64,000 nucleotides of DNA from Tieghemostelium lacteum (Eukaryota; Evosea; Eumycetozoa; Dictyosteliales; Raperosteliaceae), in NCBI GenBank assembly GCA_001606155.1, contig LODT01000028.1:1154735-1218734 (forward strand), written 5' to 3'. The notes beneath the pieces are model-generated. The model was not told the DNA's origin. It searched no databases and saw nothing but the letters and a program-made list of their open reading frames with translations. The position numbers were made by a program, and so were the translations under genes. Every line of letters starts with the position of its first letter. Within the stretch, counting starts at the first letter, position 1. Below, in pieces: positions 31,240-43,461 of this stretch.

Positions 31240-32985
31240 ATGATTAAGAGAAGTTTTAGATTATTAAATTCCCTAAACAAATCTACAGGTGTATCAAATA
31301 CTTCTACTACAAGCAAAACAATAATTAATCCAAATACAATTTTATATAATAATAATAATAATAATACAGAAATGGAAAGTATGTTATTTCAAACAGAGAT
31401 ATCCTGAACTCTTCTATAAAATTATTATTTTTTTGATAATAATGTTATAAAAAATAAAAATTTTTTTTTCATATGAAAAAAATATCTAACCAATTTTTCA
31501 ATAATAATAACACCAGACCAAAATGATAATAAGAAATGTTTAACATTGGAGACAATTTGTCCAAATGTTATCTCAGCTCAATACGCTGTTAGAGGTGAAT
31601 TGGTTATCAGAGCTGAGGCTATTGGACAACAATTAGTCAAACAAAAGAAAGAAGGTATCAAATTGTTACCATTTGATGATATTGTTTATTGTAACATTGG
31701 TAATCCACAACAATTAAAACAAAAACCATTATCATTCTTTAGACAAGTTGTCTCATTGGTAGAGAATCCAGATTTACTAAACAATTCATTAATTTCACAA
31801 ATCTACCCAAGTGATGTTATTAATAGAGCTAAAGAACTTTTAACCAGTATTTCTGGTACTACTGGTGCTTATTCATCAAGTCAAGGTGTTCCTTTGATTT
31901 TACAATCTGTTGCTGATTTTATTCAACGTAGAGATGGACATCCATCTGACCCACACGATATCTTTTTGACTGATGGTGCCTCTACTGCTGTTCAAAGAAT
32001 TCTTAAATTATTAATCAATGGTAGAACTGATGGTATTATGATTCCAATCCCACAATATCCATTGTATTCAGCTACTATTGAGCTCTATAATGGTACTCAA
32101 TTAGGATACTATTTAAATGAGGAAAATGGATGGTCACTTGAAGTCAGTGAATTAGAGAGATCTTATCAAGATGCTGTAAGCAGAGGTATTAAACCACGTG
32201 CTTTAGTAATTATCAACCCAGGTAATCCAACTGGTCAATCACTAGACTATGAGAATATGAAAGGAATCATAGAATTTTGTTATCGTAATAAATTGGTTCT
32301 CTTAGCTGATGAGGTCTATCAAGAGAATGTCTATGTCAAAGAACAAAAACCATTTGTATCCTTTAAGAAAGTTGCCAAAGATATGGGTGGATTCTATTCC
32401 TCAATGGAAATGGTATCATTCCACTCTGTCAGCAAAGGTTTTGTTGGTGAATGTGGTAAAAGAGGTGGTTACATGGAACTCAATGGATTCTTACCAGAGA
32501 TTCGTTCTGAAATTTATAAACTGGCTTCCATTGGTTTATGTCCAAATGTTATTGGTCAATTGGTCGTTGATCTCATGGTTAGACCACCAGTTCAAGGTGA
32601 ACCATCTTATGATCTCTACATTCAAGAGAGAGACTCTATCTATAACTCTTTGAAGCGTAGAGCATTTGCTCTTAACAAGGCTTTGAATTCTTTGGAAGGT
32701 GTCACTTGTAATCCATCTGAAGGTGCAATGTATGCTTTCCCACAAATTCGTCTACCAACTAAAGCTGTTGAACATGCTAAATCCATCAAGAAATCACCAG
32801 ATACTTTCTATTGTATCTCACTTCTCGAAGAAACTGGTATCGTTACTGTACCAGGTTCTGGTTTTGGTCAAAGAGATGGTACTTACCATTTCCGTACTAC
32901 TTTCTTGCCATCTGAAGAGGCTATTGAAGGGGTTTGCAAGAAAATGTCTGATTTCCATGCCAAATTCATGAATAAATATAGATAA
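31240..32985 (+). CDS. gpt: Alanine aminotransferase, mitochondrial
   Basis: Two exons, 31240-31378 and 31517-32985, give 535 residues. It is a PLP enzyme interconverting alanine + 2-oxoglutarate and pyruvate + glutamate. Exon 1 begins MIKRSFRLLNSLNKS, an Arg/Ser-rich presequence, then Asn-rich spacer. Exon 2 holds the class I aminotransferase fold: NPQQLKQKPLSFFRQV, SSSQGVPLILQSVADFI, INPGNPTGQ, DEVYQENVY and SFHSVSKGFVGECGKRGGY, in which the Lys of SVSK is the expected Schiff-base lysine. Human GPT2 (523 residues) has the same blocks. Codons in exon 2 use more C-ending codons than neighbours, suggesting strong expression. Confidence 0.96.
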
Positions 32986-33419
32986 AATATCCTACCCCTT
33001 TAATATGATATTTTCAATATAAACCCAATAATTCATTTAAATAAATTGAATTGAGATTTCTTAATTAAGAATACTCAATACTAGTCTTTAAAGAAAGATG
33101 GAAAATATTTTAAAACCTATCCTTTTTTTATGATATAACAACTTAAGTAGTGTAATGTACTTCAACTATTTTAGTGAATATTAGATGTTAAAGTTTGTAT
33201 AAAGCTCCTACCTTGATCCTCGATTAGAATATTGTTTATATTATATATATGGAATTTTTTTGAAATAACGTTCAAGATGTATCAAACATTAAGTTCCAAG
33301 ATGCAGAATAGAGATAAATTTTGTTAATTGGAAACTATTAGTCATACGTACTTCTTATGTTAGTTATTTAGGTTTAAATAACAAGCAAAAATACAAAATA
33401 AAATTGAAAGAAATAATAA
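32986..33419. other. Intergenic, left edge of the second transposon island
   Basis: 434 bp of AT-rich sequence after the alanine aminotransferase stop. No gene, RNA or repeat recognised. Confidence 0.4.
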
Positions 33420-33800
33420 GAGCATCAGTTGGGTGTTTATTTATAAAATAAAATTTTGTTTGTATATTTAGTTGAATTTTTGGAATAGATGATTAATTTT
33501 TTTTTACTATTTGTTAATTTGGAGTTGGTATTTTAGAAGATCCTTTTTAATTATTTTTAGGATTTATTTGAGGGTTGGTATTTTAGTTATGTTGGATGAG
33601 TCCATGTTGGTGATCGATTTCCATTTGTTCAATATTGATTTGAAAGTAATTGGAATTATGTTGATAAGGATAATATCGTATTTGTTGTTGTTCTAGATGT
33701 TGAGTATTGAAGAAGGATTCCAGTCAAATTCTTTGAGATTGAAATGTTTGACTGAGTTTTTGTATTTTGTGTCTACATTGGAAGAAGAAAAGGGTTAAGA
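33420..33800 (-). mobile_element. LINE 3' fragment, reverse orientation
   Basis: Contains the same tail motif (GTTTATTTATAAAATAAAATTTTGT at 33,432-33,456) as the 15,335 fragment. Internal segments (CCATTTGTTCAATATTGATTTGAAAG and GTTGAGTATTGAAGAAGGATTCCAGTC) also occur at 34,655 and 15,487. It is truncated and without a usable reading frame. It retains a middle segment that the 34,630 copy has lost. Confidence 0.7.
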
Positions 33801-34629
33801 TAGATTCTATTGTTCTAAAATTATATAAATTAAATGCAAACACTTCATAAATTATTATTCAAGAACCAAAAACACCAATAAAGTGATCCAAGAAACTATT
33901 GTAATTAATTTTGTTATATTTTATTGGACAATATCACTCTTATATAAACGTAATATCTTCTATTTTACCTCTTGATCAAAAATTTGAATAATATAAAAAG
34001 ATATCAAAACTTAAACCAAAATAATATAACAATAAAAAATATATATTTAACTTATTGACTTAGAAAAAAAATGGAAAAAGGATTTTATTGTAAAATAGAA
34101 GTTTGAGCTGTCTTAGTCAGTCAAAGGCCTTCTAAGTTTAATTAAAGTAATTAAAAAAATTATAGAACTTGAAATACAGGTTCAATAGGATAGATTTGTA
34201 ATTCTATTGTAGTGCCCAATTTTAATTGCAAAGATTCAAAAAATAAATATATTTCATTAATTTCTATTCATTCTCTAAACACTCGCATAATTATTTAATT
34301 TCAAAGAGTAATCACATAGAATTATTACATTTGAAACATTAATATACATTAATATACTTTAATTATATATATACATTTCAAATGGATGTATTGTTGTAAT
34401 GTTATTGTGCTGGATCGAATTATAATGCATTACTACTCTACTTAGTAAATAAAATAGTTTTAGATATTGATGCAAAGATTTCAATAAAGTTTTAGCACTT
34501 TAGAAGATTCCAACAGAAATCAAATTAGTGCAAAACAAAAAACTCTTTCTTAATGAAATGAATTGAATTGAAAGATCAAGCCTAGAGAAACAGATTTGTA
34601 TAATTGAAATGAAGTATTTTTTTTTTAAA
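33801..34629. other. Spacer between LINE fragments
   Basis: 830 bp of AT-rich sequence. The stretch at 33,902-33,937 is repeated near 18,901. From about 34,500 the reverse strand begins to read the C-terminal part of the next LINE fragment (NKWTSISNII). I see no host gene. Confidence 0.35.
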
Positions 34630-35580
34630 ACTTTAATAATGTTTGAGATGGATGTCCATTTGTTCCATATTGATTTGAAGGTAATTGCGATTATGTTGAT
34701 AAGGATGATGTGATTCCAGTCAATATCGTTGAATTGGAGATGTTTGACTGTGCTTTTGAATTGGTGAGTGTATTCATTTGTGGTTGTTTGACACTCGAAG
34801 AAGAAATGGGTGGAGATAAATTCAGAGATTGTTTTGCATATATAGTGCACTTTTTATTTGAGTAGTCTGAGTAGTCTAATGGAAGTGATTTGGTGATGAA
34901 AGGGAGTATTATGTTGTGGTGGTTTGGGTGTTTTACTGTGCTAATTGTTAAGAGTAGTTTGGAACAGTTAAAATGGTGTGTTTTTTCCATTTTTAATTGA
35001 GAGAAGGATAATAGATGGAGGGGGTTTGATTTTGTCTATTTGAGGAAGTGGAATAAATTCTCCATCCTTGAGTTGGTAGTTGTTGCTTTGAGGTTGTTTG
35101 GAGAGGTCCTTTTTTGTATTTAGTGTAGAGGTGGTAATAGTGTTGTTGATTTGAAAAATAGGGTTATTGTTAATTGAAAAGAAGTTTTTGTAAGAGAGTT
35201 GATGACCTACCTCTTTTGAATGGTTGAAGATAGGTTCAGGTTATTGGTTTATATTGTATTTTGGGTTTATCTTTATCCGAGCTAAGAAACAGTCTTTTTG
35301 GATATTGGAAAGAGCACAAGTGAGTGTGGAGATTGATTGTTTTGATAGTCAATTCTTTGGTTGTATTCAATTTGGTATTTGAGATTGACCTTCCAGTTGG
35401 GGTGTGATTTGAATTGGATTGAACATTTAGGAATTTGTCGAAGAATAGAGCTCTTCGGGCAATAGATCTTCCTTTAACATCCCAGAGACCTAATCCACCG
35501 TATTTAAGTGGAATGATTGATATATTTTTGTTGAATTTTGGAATGTATCGTTAATTACTGTTGATTTCATATTGTAGAAT
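34630..35580 (-). mobile_element. LINE ORF2 C-terminal fragment with 3' end, reverse orientation (longest copy)
   Basis: The reverse strand encodes, in broken frames, the end of a non-LTR reverse transcriptase ORF. Near 35,430-35,520 it reads IIPLKYGGLGLWDVKGRSIA (family P-x-x-x-GGLGL-x-D). Further on come LPFITKSLPLDYS and the zinc knuckle KKCTI...ISEFISTHFFFEC, then HLQFNDIDWN. It is 5'-truncated, has an internal deletion relative to the 33,420 copy, and has several breaks. Similarity of about 90% to the 15,335 copy by eye suggests the family was active fairly recently. Elements of this sort (TRE family) are the common LINEs of dictyostelids, but I cannot assign the subfamily. Confidence 0.75.
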
Positions 35581-36284
35581 AGGAACCAATTGAAATGAAG
35601 TATTTGCATTCTTTATTGTTGTTATTATTTTCAAAGATCATCTGTTATCCACCAATTTACAAATAATGTTGGATTTCATTCAAATGGTTTAAAATTAAAA
35701 TATTAGTAAAATATAGCAAATACAATATTTGAAATATATTCATTTTATTTAAGTAATACATTTTACTTCTATTGTAAAGAAAAAAATAAATGTATGATAA
35801 GGTAGGGTTGTGTTTTTCATGAATGGAACTAAGGTGGTTGTTTAATCACGAAGTATTTCCCTTTAGTGTAATAGTAAAGTAGTACAACAAACCTGGACAA
35901 ATTATTGGTGCTATTGCAGTTGTAGAAAATAACTACTTTCAAATTGTTATTCTTTATTTATAGATTACTATTATTTTACATCAATATCGTTTTTAAAATA
36001 CAAATGGTTTCAAAAAATGTCAATAATCTAGGGATAAAACAATTAATAGACAGATCTTTTGTAAATTATTGTGATATTCTAAATGTTCTTCAACTAGATA
36101 TATTCAATCTGCAACAAAGAATTATTCTTGTAACAACTAATAATACTCTTTTTGGCTAATTCAATAAGGTTAACTATTGTAGAGCTAGATTGAAGGATTT
36201 GAATGAAATGATTAACTAAAAACAAAGGTTCTTTTTTATTTCTTTTTTTTGTATTTTTTTCATTATCAATCTATATGCTGAGGG
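35581..36284. other. Spacer within the transposon island
   Basis: About 700 bp. It holds a 50-codon open stretch from the ATG at 36,004 (MVSKNVNNLGIKQLIDRSF) of no recognised family. Otherwise AT-rich, nothing else visible. Confidence 0.35.
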
Positions 36285-36440
36285 GCTCACAAAGCCGACA
36301 TCAGTTGTTTTTATTTATATTTTGAAGTTTTGTTAATAGGTATTGTTGAATTTGAGTATGGAGAAATTAATTTTGTCTAGAGTTTATTTGGAGCTGCAGG
36401 ATTTTGTCTTTAAGGAGTTCTTTTTCTAGCACTTCCTCTG
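36285..36440 (-). mobile_element. LINE 3'-end fragment, reverse orientation
   Basis: CCGACATCAGTTG at 36,293 and ATTTTGTCTTTAAGGAGTTCTTTTTCTAG at 36,409-36,438 match the 3' end of the 15,335 copy (15,342 and 15,436-15,463). It ends abruptly at about 36,440, where a LINE fragment of the opposite orientation begins. Confidence 0.65.
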
Positions 36441-36885
36441 AATCAGAATCAGACTCAGATCCAGAACTTGTTCCTAAACAATAAGCAAAAATAATAACAA
36501 TAATCACCAACTCTCACAACCATTCAACATCATCTCATGGAACTGCCAAGGTTGCTCAACCAAAAACAGCTTCAAAAAAACTCTAGACCAAATACTAATG
36601 ACACAAACCAACTACCTAACATATCAATCCTCATTGAAACCAAAATCCACGAAACCAAAAACCCATCATTACACAATTCCCAAACTCTATCATCTCACCT
36701 AACCCACTAAAACAACATCCTCAACCATTCAAAAGAGGTAGGTCACCAACTCTCTTAGTAACTAAAGCTAAAGCTAAATACAATTTTTCAAACACACTCT
36801 CCACTCCTTACAAACAAATTAAACAAAAGGAACACAAACTCCAACAACCCAACAACAAACACCTCTACCAGTAACCAAAAAGAAG
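36440..36885 (+). mobile_element. LINE 5' fragment: endonuclease start of ORF2, forward orientation
   Basis: The forward strand reads SSESESDSDPEL, then NIISWNCQGCSTKNSFKKTL and ILIETKI, the opening of an AP-type endonuclease (family I-x-S-x-N-x-x-G...D-I-x-x-x-x-E-T). Near 36,724-36,760 it shares CAACCATTCAAAAGAGGTAGGTCA with the reverse complement of the 34,630 copy, so an internal segment is missing. It abuts a reverse-orientation 3' end, making an inverted junction. Broken several times, inactive. Confidence 0.7.
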
Positions 36886-36892
36886 ATATTAT

Positions 36893-36990
36893 AGCGAATA
36901 TAAACACAAATTGTACCACAATTTTATAAAAAAGAATGAATTCACAATAATAAATTCAAAATTGTGGTACAATTTGTGTTTATATTCGCT
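36893..36990. repeat. Perfect 33-bp inverted repeat (foldback, MITE-like)
   Basis: The arm at 36,893-36,925 (starting AGCGAATATAAACACAAATT) is the exact reverse complement of 36,958-36,990, with a 32-bp loop. Total 98 bp. The arms include AAATTGTACCACAATTTT. No clear target-site duplication is seen around it. It lies just after the LINE endonuclease fragment. Confidence 0.9.
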
Positions 36991-37389
36991 TTGAAGTCTT
37001 GGTATCCCTTTGTTATCAAAGTTATAGAACAGTATAACTTTACATATTAGTAAAGCACAATAATTTTGTATATTATTTTTAGGATCTTTTCATTGTATAT
37101 ATATATTGATGAAAAATTTTCAATTTCAATCTTTTATTTAGAATGTGAATACTGATCTTTTGCCACTCTCATATCGAAAATCAGTAGTAAAAGTAAGTAC
37201 ATAAATTTATTATTAAATTTCAAATATTGTAATGGACTGTGATATTAAAAAAAAACAAATTGGCCTTTTAAAAGATATTGAACTTTTAAAAAAAAAATAA
37301 ATTAAATGACATTACTCTGATAGATACATTTTAAAAGAAAATAAAAAAGAACAATATTTGTCCAGGTGAGAAGTTCTTTACTTTAATGA

Positions 37390-37500
37390 AAGAAAAAGAT
37401 GAAAAATTTTACCTATTCTGATCATTTTAACAGTGACAATCGAAGAAGCATCACTCCACAATTATCCCCAAAATCCAAAATAAAAGTGCAACACTGATGC
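37390..37500 (-). mobile_element. Short second fragment of the fibre-like ORF
   Basis: Read on the reverse strand this gives SSIVTVKMIRIGKI, close to STVTVKMIRKGKIV in the fibre-like ORF at 17,458-18,207. DNA words such as TTTACC..TTCT.ATCATTTT are shared. Only about 100 bp are recognisable; it is an old, broken piece of the same kind of fossil. Confidence 0.5.
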
Positions 37501-37561
37501 AGTAAAGCCATATTTAATTACTATTTTAAATATTATTTAATTACCCGACAAAGATAATTAT

Positions 37562-40500
37562 TTATTTATTATTTTTATTATTTTTTTTTGAAGAAGATTT
37601 CTTTTCAACAATTAGAGAACTACCTCTTTCATTTTCATTATCATCTTCTTCAATTTGTTCATAATCATCAATCATTGCACCACCATCTTCCAGCTCACTA
37701 TATACGGATGCTTTATCTATTGTAGATTTTCCAGAGCCCTTTGTCACCATTAATTCATCATCATAGACAGAGTGCATTAATTTTCTCCATTTTTTTGTAA
37801 AAGAGCTCTTTACTGATTTATCAATGTTCACAAGTGGATCTTCCATATCCTTATCTCTCCAAGTTGACAATTCTATAATATTATTTCTATCGTCTTCGGT
37901 CATACCATAACTATCCATAAATGAAATGACATTTATAATATTTTGGTTTGCAACTTTGGCATCACCACGGAGTGGCTTGGTGATACAATCCTTTAGCATT
38001 GGTGTGATATAAAGTCTTATTTCGCTCTTATTTGCACATGTTTGGTTAGAGCTTGATCTGAGATGCAATTGTAATTCTCTTACAAATCTACCTTGTTTAC
38101 TAGCATTTGAATATTTACCAAGATATGAAGGGAATGCTAATGGCATTGAACAGTGTCCTCTAATAAAGTAATTTGGTATCAGAGCTGAAGTGACACCATA
38201 AGCAGGCAAAAGGTCCCAATTCATATTCTTATTTATAGCTCTATCCAGTAAATCTGATTCACTAAAGGAATCAGCTGCCTTTACATATAGATCGAAAGCA
38301 TCCATTTGTTTGGGGAATGGATTCTGCAGAGACATACTTTTCAAATAGTTCTCTTGCATAATCATTGGAACAAGACTATAGTCAATAAAGAAAGTTTCTA
38401 ACTTTTGAGTTACTGATGGTAGTTTTTTATGTGAATTTGGTACATCATATCTTAGAAGTACCTCAGCAGCAGTAAATGGTGAAGTATCCAAATCTTTTTT
38501 TGTAAAATCCAATTTGGTATTGATAGTATCATTATTGAAATTAGTAGGTGACAATCTAGATGATCTAGACATCATTTGCAGTAGATTGATAGTTTGTCTA
38601 AGATCATTATTGGTTGATTCAAAAATTTTAGTTACCATATAAGTAGATAATGCCAAACCTTCCTTTTTAGCAATTTGCAGAATTCTAGTCATGGTCATTG
38701 AAATAACTGGTCTTCTAAATTTAATATCCAAACAATAGTTTTTCAAAGTCTTCAGTTTGGTACTGTAATAGTCATTACAAATACAAATGAATGGAACTTT
38801 ACTCTGCTTTATAGAATTAATAATTTCAGCTATACCACCACGATCTTCATTACCAGATGAGCCATCAATTTCATCCAAGATTAAACAAATCTTTTTAGGT
38901 TGAGGTGGTGGCATATTTTGTTTTTTTGTTGGTAAAGCAAAGAATTGTGTAATAGATTTAGTTGTGGTGGCGTGTGATAGTAGTTGATCCATTTGACTCT
39001 TATTTCTTGTATCAGAAGCATTCAATTCAATGACATCAAAACCCAAACGTTTACTAATCAAAACAGCAGCTGTAGTTTTACCAATTCCTGGTGGTCCTGA
39101 AATTAGACATGCATTCTTTCCTCCGTGATCACTTTTTGGTGTATTCCATGATTTTAACCAATCAGTAAGTGTTTGAACTGCACCTGGATTACCAATAATG
39201 TCATCTGGTTGTATTGGCTTATATTTATCAACCCACAATTCATCATGCCCTTTTTTAATATTTTTAAATGACAATGGAAGTGTAACATTTTTAGCATCAT
39301 CTTCAAAACTGTGACATGTTGTACTTTGACCAAAACCACTATAGTTTAATGTGATATTGGCTTTTGGTTGTTGATATGTAGAGGTTGTTGGTAAATTTAG
39401 TTTTAATGTTTTTGGTGTTGTTGTTGTTGTTGTTGTTGTTGATGTATTTGATGTTGTTGTTGTTGTAGTTGTGGTTGTGGGTGTATTAGTTTTTGGTGGT
39501 AATTTTAATGTATTGGTTGATGAAGTTCTTAATGGCAATTTTAGTGATAACTTTGATAGAGAAGGCTTACTATTATTTTGAGAACTAGGCTGTGAATTAG
39601 GTGGTGTATCATTATCTTGTTTCATCAAAATAGAAGTTGAAACTGATTCTTTATCAGAATCAGAAACTTCCTCGGTCTTTACAGTAGTAATAAAATCCAT
39701 TGGCATAGGTAATTGAATATTAGATTCATCATTATCATTATGCATTACAGAATCATCTTCAATTTGTTTTGTAAACTGATCTTTATCTTTTTTGATTTTC
39801 AAATCATCAGAGTCATCGAAATTATCAGTATCCATGTTATCATTATCATAATCTTGATCAGTTGTTATCGCTGTTGTTGATGTTGTTGTTGTTGCTTGTA
39901 TATTACTTTCATCACTACTATCAGTGATATCATCGTTTAAAGTAAAGTGGGATTTTTCTCTCTTCGACTTTTTAGAGTCAGAAACCAACAAGCTATTACT
40001 AATGAGTTGAAATAGACCATCTTCATCAATAATTTTACAATTATCCAGTTTCTCAGCAGTACGAACTTTCTTAAAACTATAGTTTTCAGCTCCTTTCACC
40101 AGATGAGTTGTCGACAATGGGATAACTCCACTATCAGAAACGTAGCCACCATACTTTAGAATGAGATCTTTACAGGCGGTTCTCTCTAAACTATCAAGAG
40201 TACCAGTGATTGAAAATTTTAAATTTCTTAGGCAATTTGGTTTACCAATTGGCAGTGGTTTTAACCCGAGGTTGGGTGGTTTTTGCTCTACATTTCCATA
40301 TCTTATTGCATGAAGTTTACGTTCTAAATTAATTCTCTCTTCTTCTTCAGTCAGTTGAATTTCTGGTCTTCTTGACTTGGATTTTTTTGGTGTAGGTTTT
40401 TTAACAGCACTTTTAGCCTTTTTAGGTTCAGTGTCTGTTTTCTTTTTACTACTATTTGTATTTCTGTGTTTTGAAGCTTTTTTAAGATCTTCATTATCAG

Positions 40501-41840
40501 TTTCTTGCTCATCATCATCATCAAAAATAACTGAATCTTCAAACTTATCTTTGAGGTGAATGATTTTTGGTTGATCTGAATTGGATTTTAAATTAGAATC
40601 TAATTCACTATTATCATTATCACTATTGGCAAAAATATCAACAGAATCTTCAAATCTATCTACTGAAAGATTTCTTATATTTCCAGAGTTCTGGTTTTTT
40701 TTAAGGTGAACATATTCACCTTCATCCTCTGTTTTTTCTTCTTCCTTCTCTGTTGGTAGAGAGTTGATTTGAACCTCCTTCTGTAACTTTGGTTCAAAAA
40801 TTAATTTATTCTGTTGAGGGAGAGGAGTATCTTTACCCATTTCTTCCTTTTTGATTGTATTTGGGGAATCATTAAATTGTAACTGTGCTCTTGGTTTTTT
40901 ATTTGGTGAAGATGACTGTTTATGATTGGTTACTAATTTCTTTGGTGATTGTTGAGATGAGTTTGTTGTGAGTTTAACCTTTTTGTGTATTGGTTTGGTT
41001 TCTTCATCTTGTTGTTGATGATAGTTTTGGTGTTTATTTTCCTTTTCATCCTCAGTTAGATTTTCACTACTACTATCATTATTGGAGTTATAGTTGGAAG
41101 TTGGTGAGGATATAGGTGAAATTGTTTTTCTCTTTAGAGAACTGTTATTCATTGCTATATTATTACTATTTACACTTCCCTCCAAAGAAGTACTAAGAGG
41201 GATAATTTTAGTTGGTTCTCCTTTTATATAGGTTGGAGGGTTATAATGTTTGTTGTATTCCTTTTTATCTTCATCATCAGGTGTAAATGTGAATTTATAG
41301 TTTTTGTTTGAAACGACTGGTGAAGGTGTCTTTGTTTGTTGATTCTGTTGTTGTTTAGTTGGTGTAACTGGAGTATCTACATCCATCTTACTATTACTAT
41401 TACTATTATTATTATTATATTTACTATTTTCAGGTGATTTATTTGGAGTTGTATTACTACTACTATTACCAGTCGTAACAGGTGAAGATTTTGTTGTATT
41501 GTTAACATTTTGAGATGGTGAACCATCCTCCTCAGATGAAGTATCCAATGTAAATTTTTTCTTTTCTACCTTTTTCAATGGTTTTTGTTTCATAGCAAGA
41601 GGTTCCTCATCATCACTATCAATAACTATAGATTTCTTTTTGTGCTCATCTTTAATGGGTATGATTTTTTGAGGGGATATTTTGTTATTACTAACCTCTT
41701 TAACTACAAAAAATGACCTAATATCTTGAACCTATCATGAACTAGTATTAATATTTGAATGATGAATCTTAGCTATTTATTAAACATACTGGTTTTTTAG
41801 GGGGAGTTGGCTTAGTGGATTTCCCCTTTTTTTGATTCAT
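37562..41840 (-). CDS. rfc1: Replication factor C subunit 1 (RFC1), large clamp-loader subunit
   Basis: Two exons, 41840-41790 and 41731-37562, give 1406 residues. RFC loads the PCNA clamp at primer ends in the nucleus. The short first exon and the start of the second give VQDIRSFFVV, equivalent to MDIRKFFGV at the start of human RFC1, a PCNA-interacting motif. A long Ser/Asn/Lys-rich region follows. Then come a BRCT domain (NLKFSITGTLDSLERTACKD...LVKG, about residues 520-600), a Thr/Ser-rich linker, and the AAA+ module with Walker A GPPGIGKTT (near 895), Walker B LILDEIDG (near 965) and sensor 1. The RFC1 C-terminal domain and a basic tail (KKNNKNNK) end the chain. It is longer than human RFC1 (1148) only through low-complexity inserts. 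Confidence 0.96.
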
Positions 41841-42160
41841 TGTTGTTTAGACAATACACCTTTTTCACTAATTAACATAATGATTTTTTTAATTTTTTTT
41901 TTAATATTTTACCGGGAAATGTATAACGGTTAAATTTTTAAATAAAGTACATAAAAAATTATTTGATTAAAGTTTGGTTTTTAAAACTATAGACTTCGAA
42001 ATACAAGTATTCCAACAATTAAAAAATAGATAGATTTTATAAATTTTGAAAATTTATATGAAATTTCATAAAAGGAAGAAAAATGAGAAAAGATAGGTTT
42101 GTTTTTTTTTTTTTTAATTTAAAAAATCATAACACATAATTATTAGTTAAAATAGATAAA
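41841..42160. promoter_or_regulatory. Divergent promoter region (320 bp)
   Basis: Between the starts of RFC1 (reverse) and CIAPIN1 (forward). Contains T runs (42,105-42,115). No gene seen. Confidence 0.45.
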
Positions 42161-42913
42161 ATGAATATTGATATATCACAGATAAATAAAGATAAAGATA
42201 TATTTTTTTCAACAGATAATGCCAATTTTGATCAAACATTATTTAATAGCATAAAGAGTCAAAGTAAAAGTTTTAGTAATACATTGACAGCAGGACAAGC
42301 TACACATTCATTTGACCATATTATAGTTGATACCTCTAAAGAATTTAATAAGAAATTAATATCAATCTATTTTAATTTACTGAGAAAGGGCGGTAGATTA
42401 GAAATTTATAATAATGTTGTAGAATTACAAGAAATGGACTTTTTATTAGCAGGATATGTAGACGTACAAAAACTCAATAATAAACTGATAGCATTCTCTC
42501 CTGAATGGGATCAAAATGAAAGTCAACAAGTATCTCTACCAATTTCAAATAGTGTGTGGTCACAAGTCAGTAGTACAGGTCAAGAAGAGACTATTAATGA
42601 AAACGAATTTTTATCAGAACAAGATAAACTATCTAAGCCACAAACCTCACTTGACGATTGTGAAGTTGGTAAAACTAAAAAAGCTTGTAAAAACTGTACA
42701 TGTGGAAGAGCTGATGAGGAACAAAAAGAACAACAAAATCAAAAAGTAAAACTCACTAAAGAGATGGTTGAAAATCCAGGTGTTGGTAGTTCTTGTGGAA
42801 GTTGTGGTCTTGGTGATGCTTTTAGATGTGGTGGTTGTCCTTACAGAGGTTTACCATCTTTTAAAGTTGGTGAAAAAATTAAATTACCAGATGACTTTTT
42901 AATTGATGATTAA
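42161..42913 (+). CDS. ciapin1: Anamorsin/CIAPIN1 (Dre2), cytosolic Fe-S assembly factor
   Basis: A single-exon gene of 250 residues. With the diflavin reductase NDOR1/Tah18 it passes electrons to early cytosolic iron-sulphur cluster assembly. The N-terminal ~130 residues are a reduced methyltransferase-like fold ([25 protein letters not shown]) without the SAM glycine loop, as in the family. The C-terminal part holds site A, C-x8-C-x2-C-x-C ([15 protein letters not shown]), for a [2Fe-2S] cluster. Site B is the twin CxxC ([15 protein letters not shown]), followed by [14 protein letters not shown], the most conserved block. All cysteines are present. Confidence 0.97.
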   Translation: MNIDISQINKDKDIFFSTDNANFDQTLFNSIKSQSKSFSNTLTAGQATHSFDHIIVDTSKEFNKKLISIYFNLLRKGGRLEIYNNVVELQEMDFLLAGYVDVQKLNNKLIAFSPEWDQNESQQVSLPISNSVWSQVSSTGQEETINENEFLSEQDKLSKPQTSLDDCEVGKTKKACKNCTCGRADEEQKEQQNQKVKLTKEMVENPGVGSSCGSCGLGDAFRCGGCPYRGLPSFKVGEKIKLPDDFLIDD

Positions 42914-43461
42914 TCATTCTACTTCTACTATCTGATTGAATAAACATTCTCTATCATTTATTATCTTCAAACTACTCAAAATTAATCATTTTCTAACATT
43001 TAATTTCTACAAATATTTGAAAATATTAACCAATAAATTAAAGATTTGAAAATGTTGTTTTGGATTTTAAATTTTCTTAAAGAAGAAATTGTTATATAAA
43101 CATTAAAATACAAAATATATATATCGAAAGTTAAGTTTATAAACACCCCTCAAAATGAAAATTGATATAAATAATTTTAAAAATTTAGTGTGTGTTAATA
43201 TAAAATTAAAGAAAATGTATTTTCGTGTGGTAAAAAAATAATTGAAATACCTATCTTTTATCCTTTTAAAATTTAAAACAAATAAAAATAATTTATTATT
43301 TGTAAAATTATAATCTAAAAAATCTAAAATAACTTTATCTCCATATATTTTCACATATTAGAATTTTTAATTCATTTAAAAATAGAATCACTAAACAAGT
43401 TCATTATTAATAATCATCTATAAAATTTATAATAAACTTAATATATTAAGAATACACAGTA
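42914..43461. other. Intergenic region (548 bp)
   Basis: AT-rich region after CIAPIN1 and before TTC39, containing the TTC39 promoter. Only chance ORFs; no RNA gene recognised. Confidence 0.4.

Noticed and set aside
36004-36159. Open stretch starting MVSKNVNNLG in the second island
   Set aside because: Short, no family resemblance, no flanking splice signals and located between LINE fragments.
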